Shown here: positions 57,032-64,000 of the stretch, one piece after another
How positions within the stretch are numbered: the first letter of the stretch is position 1
Layout: each line of letters starts with the position of its first letter
Assembly (NCBI GenBank): GCA_019416865.1
Contig: DXWL01000001.1
Location: forward strand, 1 to 64,000
Length of the DNA: 64,000 nucleotides
Direction: 5' to 3'
From: Fusobacterium sp.
Lineage (GTDB): Bacteria; Fusobacteriota; Fusobacteriia; Fusobacteriales; Fusobacteriaceae
Notes under the pieces: generated by a model
What the model was told of the DNA's origin: nothing
The model's database searches: none
What the model saw: only the letters and a program-made list of their open reading frames with translations
Program-made: the position numbers and the translations under genes

Positions 57032-58140
57032 TATTTATCACCCTCTATCTGAGCAACTCTCTCTGCCATCAATCTGCGTCTTAATTCCTCTTTCTCTTTT
57101 TCTCTTCTCCATTGGTGAAGAACAAGAGTAAGGGCAATTACTCCATAAGATACGAACACTCTAAAGTATTCCCCTATCTGTGCAGAACCCATAAGCTCTT
57201 TCCCTGCCATAGGAGAAACTATAAACAGCATATGGAAAAGGAAGATTCCGCTTATTGCATTAAGTATTGTTGCTCTTGAAGCACTTGCTCCACCTACAAG
57301 AAGAGCTGCTATTGAGAACATTCCAATCTGCTCATGGCTGTTATATGTATTCATTGTACCTATATTTTGCAGATATATTATTTGTCCAAAACCTGCAAGT
57401 ACAGTTGAAATAACTATTGCTATTATTCTTGTTTTTTCAACATCAATTCCAGCTGTTTTAGATACTTCCATATCCTGTCCTATAGCTTTCATATCCTGTC
57501 CAAGTTTTGTTTTTCTAAACCAAATAGTAAACCAAGCCAGTACAGCAACTATAAGGAAAATAAATACAGGTATCTCTATCTCACCTATTTTTAAAGAAAG
57601 TACAGAATCAAGAACTTTTCTTACATCTTTAAGGTCAATAGCATTTCTTATTCCGTAACCTCTTGAAAGAACAAGTTTATTATTTGTAATAGGAATAACT
57701 TTTCCCATTCCATAAAGAACAATCAGCTGATATACTCCATTTATAAAGAAACCAAGAATCATAGATGTTATCATCTCTCTTCCCTTGGCTCTGTTAAGTA
57801 TCATTCCACTCATTATTCCAAGAAGAACAGAGATAGGCACAGATATTATTGCAGCAAGAAGAACTCCCTGCATACCTACAATCTGCCAGTCTGTAATAAA
57901 TACAAGAGCAATCTGTCCTGCCATAGCTCCAAGAACTATTCCAAAGTTAAGCCCCATTCCTGCAATAATAGGAATAAGAAGAGAAAGAACAAGGAAAAGG
58001 TTTCTTGAAAGTCTAAGTATCATCTCCTGAATTGTATATGTAACACTAAGCCCTGATAATGGGAAACAAAAAGCGATTATTATCAATATTAATATAGGAA
58101 CTATATTATTTATAAGTGTATTTTTCAGATTATTATTCAT
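57031..58140 (-). CDS. ABC transporter permease, CUT2/BPD_transp_2 type (second)
   Basis: A 369-aa inner-membrane permease with about nine helices and the family pattern LGIMSGMILNRAKGREMITSM (in outline), FRKTKLGQDMKAIGQDMEVSKTAGI and LVGGASASRAT, where the coupling loop meets the ATPase. A C-terminal charged tail (HQWRREKEKEELRRRLMAE) is longer than usual. It starts 1 bp after the other permease; the two probably form a heterodimer. Confidence 0.9.
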   Translation of the reverse strand: MNNNLKNTLINNIVPILILIIIAFCFPLSGLSVTYTIQEMILRLSRNLFLVLSLLIPIIAGMGLNFGIVLGAMAGQIALVFITDWQIVGMQGVLLAAIISVPISVLLGIMSGMILNRAKGREMITSMILGFFINGVYQLIVLYGMGKVIPITNNKLVLSRGYGIRNAIDLKDVRKVLDSVLSLKIGEIEIPVFIFLIVAVLAWFTIWFRKTKLGQDMKAIGQDMEVSKTAGIDVEKTRIIAIVISTVLAGFGQIIYLQNIGTMNTYNSHEQIGMFSIAALLVGGASASRATILNAISGIFLFHMLFIVSPMAGKELMGSAQIGEYFRVFVSYGVIALTLVLHQWRREKEKEELRRRLMAERVAQIEGDK

Positions 58141-58141
58141 C

Positions 58142-59164
58142 TTATAGCTCCCCCTTTCTAGTTAATGCATAAAGTATCATTCCATTTGATACAATAATTC
58201 TTATAGTTTCAGACATATCTGTCTTAATTATTCCGTTTACAACACTTGGTGTCATTGTAAGAATACCTTGGAACAGGAAAGTTCCTATTATTACATTGAC
58301 TATTGTAGCTTTGTTTACAGAAGCTCCCCCTATAAGTATTGCTGCTATTGCAGGGAACGCCATATAGAAAGGTGCTAAATACAGCTGAATAAATCCGAAA
58401 CTTTGTTGATAGATAATGATTCCCACAGCTGCAAGAACACTTGATAAAACAACTGATTTTATTCTCACTTTATCAATATTTATCCCTGTTGCTCTTGCAA
58501 ACTTTTCATTTGCTCCAACTGCTTTCATAGCAAGTCCTGCTTTAGTTCTGAAGAACAGCCATATAGCAAATCCAAGCACTGCAAACATTACTATCTCTCC
58601 GAAAGGAAGTACGCTGTTTCCTATTTCAAGAATTTTATGCCAATAATTTTCAACACTGATTGTTGTACGAAGCCCTTCTCCTCCATAAGCCCAAATCATA
58701 TCTTGGCTTTTAAAAGGAAGAACAAGCCACATTATACACATAATAGCAACAGATGAGAATCCTATATATGTTGCTATCATCATCTCTCCCCCTTTTACCT
58801 TATTAAGAATTGCTCCGTAAAGCCATCCAAATATTACAGCAAAAGGTATTGATATTAAAATTGCCCCAAAGAAACCTACTATCCCGCTAAGACCAAGTTC
58901 AATACTGATTACAGCTCCCAAAAGTCCAGCTTCTACACCAAGAGGCATTCCAAAGTTAAGCCCTGTTCCTGCTTGAATCATAGGCACAAGAGAAAGTACA
59001 AGAACAACATTCATTCCAAATCTTACTATTGTATCACTCACTGCTGCCTTTAAATTAAGTCCAAGAAAAGGACATGATATATACATCAGCAAAAGGAAAA
59101 GTCCTATGATAATTCTAGGCCAACCCATATTTTGTATAGTCTTTTTCACATTAATCATTTCCAT
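58142..59164 (-). CDS. ABC transporter permease, CUT2/BPD_transp_2 type (first)
   Basis: A 340-aa permease homologous to the next gene: GMPLGVEAGLLGAVIS, GAILNKVKGGEMMIATYIGFS in outline, FRTKAGLAMKAVGANEKFARATGI and ILIGGASVNKAT. It overlaps the ATPase gene by 14 nt. The family includes ribose, galactose, nucleoside and branched-chain amino-acid importers. Confidence 0.9.
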   Translation of the reverse strand: MEMINVKKTIQNMGWPRIIIGLFLLLMYISCPFLGLNLKAAVSDTIVRFGMNVVLVLSLVPMIQAGTGLNFGMPLGVEAGLLGAVISIELGLSGIVGFFGAILISIPFAVIFGWLYGAILNKVKGGEMMIATYIGFSSVAIMCIMWLVLPFKSQDMIWAYGGEGLRTTISVENYWHKILEIGNSVLPFGEIVMFAVLGFAIWLFFRTKAGLAMKAVGANEKFARATGINIDKVRIKSVVLSSVLAAVGIIIYQQSFGFIQLYLAPFYMAFPAIAAILIGGASVNKATIVNVIIGTFLFQGILTMTPSVVNGIIKTDMSETIRIIVSNGMILYALTRKGEL

Positions 59165-60746
59165 TTCCTCCCACTCCTACCATATACTTACCAAACTCTA
59201 GGATATCTGCTTGAGGTGAAAGTATACCGGCAACTTTTCCTTCATTTATAATGGCTATTCTGTGGCAGATACTTCTTAATTCTTCCACTTCAGATGAAGT
59301 AACCACTATTGTAACACCTTTTTCTTTATTGTATTTTTTTAAGAAATCAAGTACAAGCTTTTTAGCCCCTACATCTATTCCCCTTGTAGGCTCAGATACA
59401 AAAAGAAGTTCTGGTTCCATTGTAAAAGCTTTTGCAAGACATACTTTTTGTTGGTTTCCTCCACTAAGCTCCTGCACTCTCTGCTCCTCGCTCATACATC
59501 TTATTTCAAGAGTTTCTATATATTTTTTGGCATTTTCTTTTATTGCCTCATTGTCCTGATATTTTATAAATCCTGCAAAAGATTTTAAGAACTCCTCTTT
59601 TATTTGGATTGCAGGGTAAGCAATATTCATCTCTATTGATCTGTCAAGAAGAAGACCTACACCTTTTCTGTCTTCAGACATAAAGAACAACCCTTTTTTC
59701 AGTGGATCTGCAGGGTCATTTATTTTAACAGGCTCTCCATTAAAAAGCACCTCTCCTGTTGTTAGATAAAGTCCCATTACACCATTTGCCACTCCGATTT
59801 TTCCCTGTCCTGCCATTCCTCCAAGTCCCAAAATCTCTCCTCTTCTTACTTTCAGATTAAGATTTTTTACAACCTCTCCCGGCATATCGACAGAAAGATT
59901 TTTTATATCAAGAATTATATCTGAATCGTCAGCAGCTTTTTCTTCCTCTTTGTTTTCACTGTCATTCTCTATTTTTCTTCCTATCATCCATTGAGTTATT
60001 TCATCTACATTTGTATCTTTTGTAGGAACAGCATTTATCATAACCCCGTCCCTTAAAACAACAACCTTATCACAGGCTGCTATTATCTCATCAAGTCTGT
60101 GAGTGATAAATATTACTGCAATTCCTTTTGCAGAAAGTCTTTTTATTGTTTGTACCAAAACCTCTGCTTCATTTTCTGTAAGAACAGCTGTAGGTTCATC
60201 AAGAACTAAAAGTTTTGTATGTTCTCTTTCTATCTCTCTGGCTATCTCTGTAAACTGCATATGAGCAACTGGCATCTGTTCCACATATTGTTCCTCATCT
60301 ATTGTTACTCCAAGATGTCCTATTGCATCTTTTGATCTTTTCTTTATTGTTTTTCCATCAATAACTCTTATTCTTTCACCAAACAAAAGCTCAAGAAGAC
60401 TTGTTTTTGTAGTTTCTCTGTTAAGAACTATATTTTCACTTGCTTTAAATCCAGGTATAAGAGAAAACTCTTGGTGAACCATTCCTATTCCTGCTGCAAG
60501 AGCATCAAAAGGACTGTTAAAGTTTACAAGCTGTCCATTTACTTTAATCTCTCCATGATATCCTCCTGTCTCTTTTATAACAGGCATTCCGAAAATAATC
60601 TTCATAAGAGTAGATTTTCCTGCTCCGTTTTCTCCTACCAGTCCTATTACCTCACCCTCTTTGATATCAAGGTTTATATCTTTCAAAACTGTATTTTCTC
60701 CGAAAGATTTTGATAGGTTTCTTATTTCCAATAATCTGTTTTCCAT
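59151..60746 (-). CDS. ABC transporter ATP-binding protein, two-domain (RbsA/MglA-like)
   Basis: A tandem-domain ATPase of 531 aa. Domain 1 has Walker A GENGAGKST and Walker B LLVLDEPTAVLT, but its signature region reads EQMPVAHMQFTEIA rather than LSVGQ. Domain 2 has a degenerate Walker A (GMAGQGKIGVANG) and an intact LSGGNQQKVCLAK signature followed by LLFVSEPTRGIDVG, as in CUT2 importers. The start is the ATG at 60746 after GGTGGG. It energises the two permeases downstream. Confidence 0.93.
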   Translation of the reverse strand: MENRLLEIRNLSKSFGENTVLKDINLDIKEGEVIGLVGENGAGKSTLMKIIFGMPVIKETGGYHGEIKVNGQLVNFNSPFDALAAGIGMVHQEFSLIPGFKASENIVLNRETTKTSLLELLFGERIRVIDGKTIKKRSKDAIGHLGVTIDEEQYVEQMPVAHMQFTEIAREIEREHTKLLVLDEPTAVLTENEAEVLVQTIKRLSAKGIAVIFITHRLDEIIAACDKVVVLRDGVMINAVPTKDTNVDEITQWMIGRKIENDSENKEEEKAADDSDIILDIKNLSVDMPGEVVKNLNLKVRRGEILGLGGMAGQGKIGVANGVMGLYLTTGEVLFNGEPVKINDPADPLKKGLFFMSEDRKGVGLLLDRSIEMNIAYPAIQIKEEFLKSFAGFIKYQDNEAIKENAKKYIETLEIRCMSEEQRVQELSGGNQQKVCLAKAFTMEPELLFVSEPTRGIDVGAKKLVLDFLKKYNKEKGVTIVVTSSEVEELRSICHRIAIINEGKVAGILSPQADILEFGKYMVGVGGNGND

Positions 60747-60768
60747 CAATTCCCACCTTTCATATTAA

Positions 60769-60800
60769 TAAAAAGGGCAGTTTTAAACACTACCCTTTTT
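60769..60800 (-). terminator. Intercistronic terminator between binding protein and ATPase
   Basis: AAAGGGCAGT/ACTACCCTTT with one mismatch and T-tracts on both sides, between the second binding-protein stop and the ATPase ribosome site. Partial termination would yield more binding protein than transporter. Confidence 0.65.
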
Positions 60801-60808
60801 TTGTCTTA

Positions 60809-61987
60809 CTATTGTATGTCAAGATATTTTTCAGGAACTTCTAAATCTGTCATATGTAAGAATCCTTTTCCAAATACATATGTGTCCTGATAAATTAAGA
60901 TATAGTTTTCTCTCTCAACACCATCTGCATCTACAAGATAGTTTCCGTTCCATCCTGCTCCTGAAGTGCTGTTTTGAAGTGCTGACATTATTGCATCGAA
61001 ATCTAAGATATCACATTTTCCTTCTATAACATTGACAGCGTGATCTCCTAGAGCAGTTGCAGTACTGAAGTTATATGAGTAAGCCCATGTTCCCATTCTT
61101 CCTGCTCCGCCTTTATCAACAACAGCCTTTTCCACTTTTTTCAGGATAGCTGGCCAGTTTCCTTTTTCAGAATCATCAAATTTTATTCCTAATGCTCCTG
61201 GATATCCTATTGTAGGTGATGGCATATCAGCTTCTACAAAGTATCCTCCCTCTTCAGCTATTCTTTTTAAAAGAGGTTCTGTATGAGCATCATTTGTTGC
61301 AAAGAATGCTATATCTTTACCATATTTTTCTATCCAGTTAGGTACTTGCTCTAAAATGTACTGTTGAGCTCCTGCAACTCCAACATCACTTACTGGATCT
61401 GGTGCAGAAGTATCAATAAACTCCATTCCTAAATCTTTTGCTGTTTCAGCCATTATATTTCTTCTTCTAGAAAGAAGCTCATAGCTTAAGTGTCTTGGGA
61501 ATGATATATGCATAAATTTAGTTGCTCCCATCATATTTGCAGCTTTTACTATTGTATATCCTCTTATAATATCATCAGGATAAAGTGCTAAGTCTGCTAC
61601 ATCTGCTACCATATCAGGATCTTCGTGAGCTGTATTTGCTATAAGAAGAATATCAGGTCTTGCTGCTCTTATTCTTCTGAATGCTTCAACAGTTCCAGGA
61701 ATAGCCTCTGTCATAACTACTGCTTTCATCTTAGGATCATCTGCAAGTGAAGCAATTTGAGAAATTGTTGTTTCCATCTCCTGCATAAAGTTATCTGGAT
61801 AAGTAACATGAACTACCATTCCACCTTTATCAGCTGCTCCATATTTAGCCATTATAGCTTCTGCTCCTCTAAGTGAATCCTCAGATTGTGATACAGTTCC
61901 ACTTACCACACCAATGTGATAGGCTGCTTCAGCAAAAGAAAGTGCTGAAAGTACAAACATTAAAATACCTACAAAAAATTTTTTCAT
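60809..61987 (-). CDS. DUF3798-family periplasmic binding protein, paralog 2
   Basis: A 392-aa exported solute-binding-like protein of the DUF3798 group with a clear signal peptide (KKFFVGILMFVLSALSFAEA). The mature part has the periplasmic-binding pattern YHIGVVSGTVSQSEDSL, VVMTEAIPGTVEAFRRIRA, DILLIANTAHEDP and FFATNDAHTEPLLKRIAEEG. It is very similar to the next gene upstream. The ATG at 61987 follows GGGGAGGG; 19 earlier codons are unsupported. Ligand unknown. Confidence 0.88.
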   Translation of the reverse strand: MKKFFVGILMFVLSALSFAEAAYHIGVVSGTVSQSEDSLRGAEAIMAKYGAADKGGMVVHVTYPDNFMQEMETTISQIASLADDPKMKAVVMTEAIPGTVEAFRRIRAARPDILLIANTAHEDPDMVADVADLALYPDDIIRGYTIVKAANMMGATKFMHISFPRHLSYELLSRRRNIMAETAKDLGMEFIDTSAPDPVSDVGVAGAQQYILEQVPNWIEKYGKDIAFFATNDAHTEPLLKRIAEEGGYFVEADMPSPTIGYPGALGIKFDDSEKGNWPAILKKVEKAVVDKGGAGRMGTWAYSYNFSTATALGDHAVNVIEGKCDILDFDAIMSALQNSTSGAGWNGNYLVDADGVERENYILIYQDTYVFGKGFLHMTDLEVPEKYLDIQ

Positions 61988-62087
61988 AAAAAAATTCCCT
62001 CCCCAAAAATATCTTAGAAATAACTCTGATTTAATTCTCTCCATTAAAACTCGTACATTTCTAGCATTAAATTTGTATAATGTTTAG

Positions 62088-62116
62088 ATTATACTGCTAA
62101 TATATTTTCATGTCAA
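62088..62116 (-). promoter_or_regulatory. Promoter of binding-protein paralog 2
   Basis: TTGACA (62111-62116), 17-bp spacer, TATAAT (62088-62093) on the minus strand. It resembles the promoter of paralog 1, including T after the -35 and CT after the -10. Confidence 0.72.
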
Positions 62117-62188
62117 TAATTAATGTAGAATATTTCAACAAGTTTTTTAAAAAAAGAATTTCAAATATCTTTAGGACAGTTTTGGGGA

Positions 62189-62222
62189 GGCACAAGGCAT
62201 ATATAAAATACACCTTGTGGCC
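62189..62222 (-). promoter_or_regulatory. Hairpin after binding-protein paralog 1
   Basis: GGCCACAAGG and CCTTGTGCC pair around an AT-rich loop, with no U-tract, so it is not a classical terminator and may stabilise the upstream mRNA. The adjoining RNA segment CCUCCCCAAAA (62180-62190) is perfectly complementary over 11 nt to the paralog 2 ribosome site (61998-62008). Confidence 0.5.
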
Positions 62223-62291
62223 AATTTATGAAATTTATCCTTAGAATAAAATTTTCATATTTCCTCTAAAACTTTAATTATTTAATTTTTA

Positions 62292-63461
62292 TTATCTGAT
62301 ATCAAAATATTTTTCAGGAACTTCCACATCAGTCATATGTAAGTATCCTTTACCAAATACATAAGTATCTTGATATATCAGAATGTAGTTATCTCTTTCA
62401 ACACCATTTACATCTACAAGGTAACTTCCGTTCCATCCTGCACCAGGTGTATTTGCTTTTAATGTGTTCATAACTGCATCAAAATCTAAAATATCGCATT
62501 TTCCTTCTATAACATTAACAGCATGATCTCCCATTGCTTGAGCAACACTGAAGTTATATGAATAAGCCCATGTTCCCATTCTTCCTGCTGCACCTTTATC
62601 AGATACAACTTTTTCTACTTTCTTAAGAATAGCTGGCCAATTTCCTTTTTCATTGTCATTAAAATCAATTCCTAAAGCTCCAGGGTATCCCATTGTTGGA
62701 GAAGGAAGGTCAGCTTCTACAAAGTATCCTCCATCTTCAGCTATTCTTTTTAAAAGAGGCTCTGTATGAGCATCATTTGTTGCAAAGAATGCTGTTTTCT
62801 TACCATATTTTTGAAGCCAGTTAGGTACTTGTTCCAAAATATATTGTTGAGCTCCTGCAACTCCAACATCACTTACTGGATCTGGAGCAGAAACATCTAT
62901 AAATTCCATTCCTAAATCTTTTGCTGTTTCAGCCATTATATTTCTTCTTCTTGATAACATTTCATAGCTCAAGTGTCTTGGGAAAGATACATGAACAAAT
63001 TTTTCTGCTCCCATATCTTGAGCAGCCTTAACAATCAGATATCCTCTTGCTATTGCATCAGGATAAAGTGCTAAATCTGAAACATCAGCTATCATTTCAG
63101 GATCTTCATGGGCTGTATTTGCCATCAAAATAATGTCAGGTCTTTTATCCCTTATTCTTCTAAATGCTTCAACAGTTCCTGGAACTGCCTCTGTCATAAT
63201 TACTGCTTTCATTTCAGGGTCATCTGCCAAAGAAACTATTTGAGAAATTGTTGTTTCCATCTCCTGCATAAAGTTATCTGGATATGTAATATGAACCACT
63301 TTTCCACCCTTATCAGCAGCTCCATACTTAGCCATTACAGCTTCTGCTCCTCTTAAAGAATCTTCCGACTGTGATACTGTTCCACTGACTACTCCTATAT
63401 GATAAGCAAAACTTACTGCTGAAATTGCAGTCATAAACATCGCTACTAAAGACTTTTTCAT
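62292..63461 (-). CDS. DUF3798-family periplasmic binding protein, paralog 1
   Basis: A 389-aa exported binding protein with signal peptide KKSLVAMFMTAISAVSFA, then YHIGVVSGTVSQSED and the same series of motifs as paralog 2, with which it shares most residues across the full length. The ATG at 63461 follows GGGAGGG. First gene of the ABC cluster. Two almost matching receptors for one transporter suggest related but distinct ligands or expression conditions; the ligand is unknown. Confidence 0.88.
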   Translation of the reverse strand: MKKSLVAMFMTAISAVSFAYHIGVVSGTVSQSEDSLRGAEAVMAKYGAADKGGKVVHITYPDNFMQEMETTISQIVSLADDPEMKAVIMTEAVPGTVEAFRRIRDKRPDIILMANTAHEDPEMIADVSDLALYPDAIARGYLIVKAAQDMGAEKFVHVSFPRHLSYEMLSRRRNIMAETAKDLGMEFIDVSAPDPVSDVGVAGAQQYILEQVPNWLQKYGKKTAFFATNDAHTEPLLKRIAEDGGYFVEADLPSPTMGYPGALGIDFNDNEKGNWPAILKKVEKVVSDKGAAGRMGTWAYSYNFSVAQAMGDHAVNVIEGKCDILDFDAVMNTLKANTPGAGWNGSYLVDVNGVERDNYILIYQDTYVFGKGYLHMTDVEVPEKYFDIR

Positions 63462-63568
63462 AAATATCCCTCCCATATCGTATAATCTTTAAAATTAAAT
63501 GATTCAATTTGTATTGTTCATTTTTTTAGTACTGCAGTTACTGTAAAGCAATCAATTAATTATGTGAG

Positions 63569-63597
63569 ATTATACTCCTTATTATCTTCAATGTCAA
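63569..63597 (-). promoter_or_regulatory. Promoter of binding-protein paralog 1 and the ABC operon
   Basis: TTGACA (63592-63597), 17-bp spacer, TATAAT (63569-63574) on the minus strand, giving a leader of about 100 nt. Between 63598 and 63751 only AT-rich DNA without other features was seen. Confidence 0.75.
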
Positions 63598-63751
63598 TAT
63601 AAAGAGTGATATATATTTTTCCTAACCTATATCTATTTTTTAAATGTTTCTTTAATTTATTATTTTTAAATATTTTAAGAATAGAATTTTCTTTACTGAT
63701 CTTAAAAAAATTGTATTTTTTATCTTTTTTTTAATATTTTACTTCTAAAAT

Positions 63752-64000
63752 TTATTCTATATCTAAAGGAACCTTTCTTACAGGAGCAGGAAATGCCTTG
63801 TCCAATGCTCTTAAATCATCATTGTCCAGTTTTATTTTAAGACACTCTATATTCTGTTTCATATGTTCAAGTTTAGATGCTTTAGGTATAGCCAACATAT
63901 TATTCTGACTTAATACAAAACATAAAAGTACCTGCATTGGAGTTATCTTATGCTTTGCTGCAATTTTTTTCACTGTTTCTGATTCCAAAAGCTGTCCTCT
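63752..64000 (-). CDS. Aldo/keto reductase, C-terminal fragment (runs off the window)
   Basis: The last 82 residues of an NADPH-dependent aldo/keto reductase: VKKIAAKHKITPMQVLLCFVLSQ, then AIPKASKLEHMKQNIECL, which carries the cofactor-binding IPKAS motif, and DNDDLRALDKAF. The frame is open to the window edge, so the catalytic Tyr/Lys/His part lies outside. Substrate unknown. Confidence 0.88.
   Translation of the reverse strand, partial: RGQLLESETVKKIAAKHKITPMQVLLCFVLSQNNMLAIPKASKLEHMKQNIECLKIKLDNDDLRALDKAFPAPVRKVPLDIE

Noticed and set aside
62235..62262. Third copy of the dispersed repeat near AGAATAAAATTTTC
   Set aside because: Only a short AT-rich stretch matches one end; no internal stems follow.

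Overview
The window is a 64 kb chromosomal segment of a low-GC, Gram-negative anaerobe, most likely a Fusobacterium. The evidence for that is an F-type ATP synthase whose c subunit carries the two-carboxylate Na+ motif (Glu32 and Glu65), a 1,611-residue type Va autotransporter, Na+-coupled symporters, strong AT bias and TTG/GTG starts in core genes. The species cannot be named from sequence alone. No rRNA, tRNA, CRISPR array, prophage or complete insertion sequence was seen.

Layout. 1-4700: a LysR-type regulator cut by the window edge and probably frameshifted, a DAACS amino-acid/dicarboxylate symporter behind a predicted transcription attenuator, an AgcS-type Na+:alanine symporter and a one-domain biotin ligase. 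4700-7120: an ArsB/NhaD-type ion transporter paired with a PTS-EIIA/CBS fusion. 7120-14960: a FakA-DegV fusion, an XRE-cupin regulator and cinA, then coaE, a U32 peptidase and pgpA. 14980-15300: an independent unit of about 290 nt with a three-way-junction leader, a 34-residue membrane peptide and a possible antisense promoter. 15360-21990: a D-glucosaminate PTS/catabolic operon (dgaABCDEF plus a HAD phosphatase) divergent from a Rep_3-fold protein. 22024-25000: eno and pyk. 25180-36010: the S10-spc ribosomal cluster from rpsJ to secY. 36220-41060: the autotransporter. 41525-48670: the complete atp operon. 48790-54760: a methyltransferase, glmM, a Gx-family transporter, purB, rimI-like, a P-loop kinase and lepB. 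54880-55235: rplS. 55350-63460: an M20 amidohydrolase and a CUT2-like ABC importer with two tandem DUF3798 binding proteins. The window ends inside an aldo/keto reductase.

How it fits together. Much of the window is the translation apparatus plus energy metabolism built on a sodium gradient: a Na+-type ATP synthase, Na+-linked amino-acid symporters and a NhaD-like transporter. Carbon enters through the glucosaminate PTS, whose EDA-like aldolase feeds pyruvate and glyceraldehyde-3-phosphate toward the eno/pyk steps. Almost all genes lie on the minus strand; the exceptions are the LysR fragment, the small peptide and the Rep_3 protein.

The parts most worth following up are the structured-RNA/small-peptide locus at 14982-15301 (a candidate type I toxin-antitoxin or other RNA-regulated peptide), the Rep_3 protein that may control the dga operon, the predicted symporter attenuator, the structured rpsJ-rplC spacer, and a dispersed hairpin-rich repeat with compensatory base changes between its copies.
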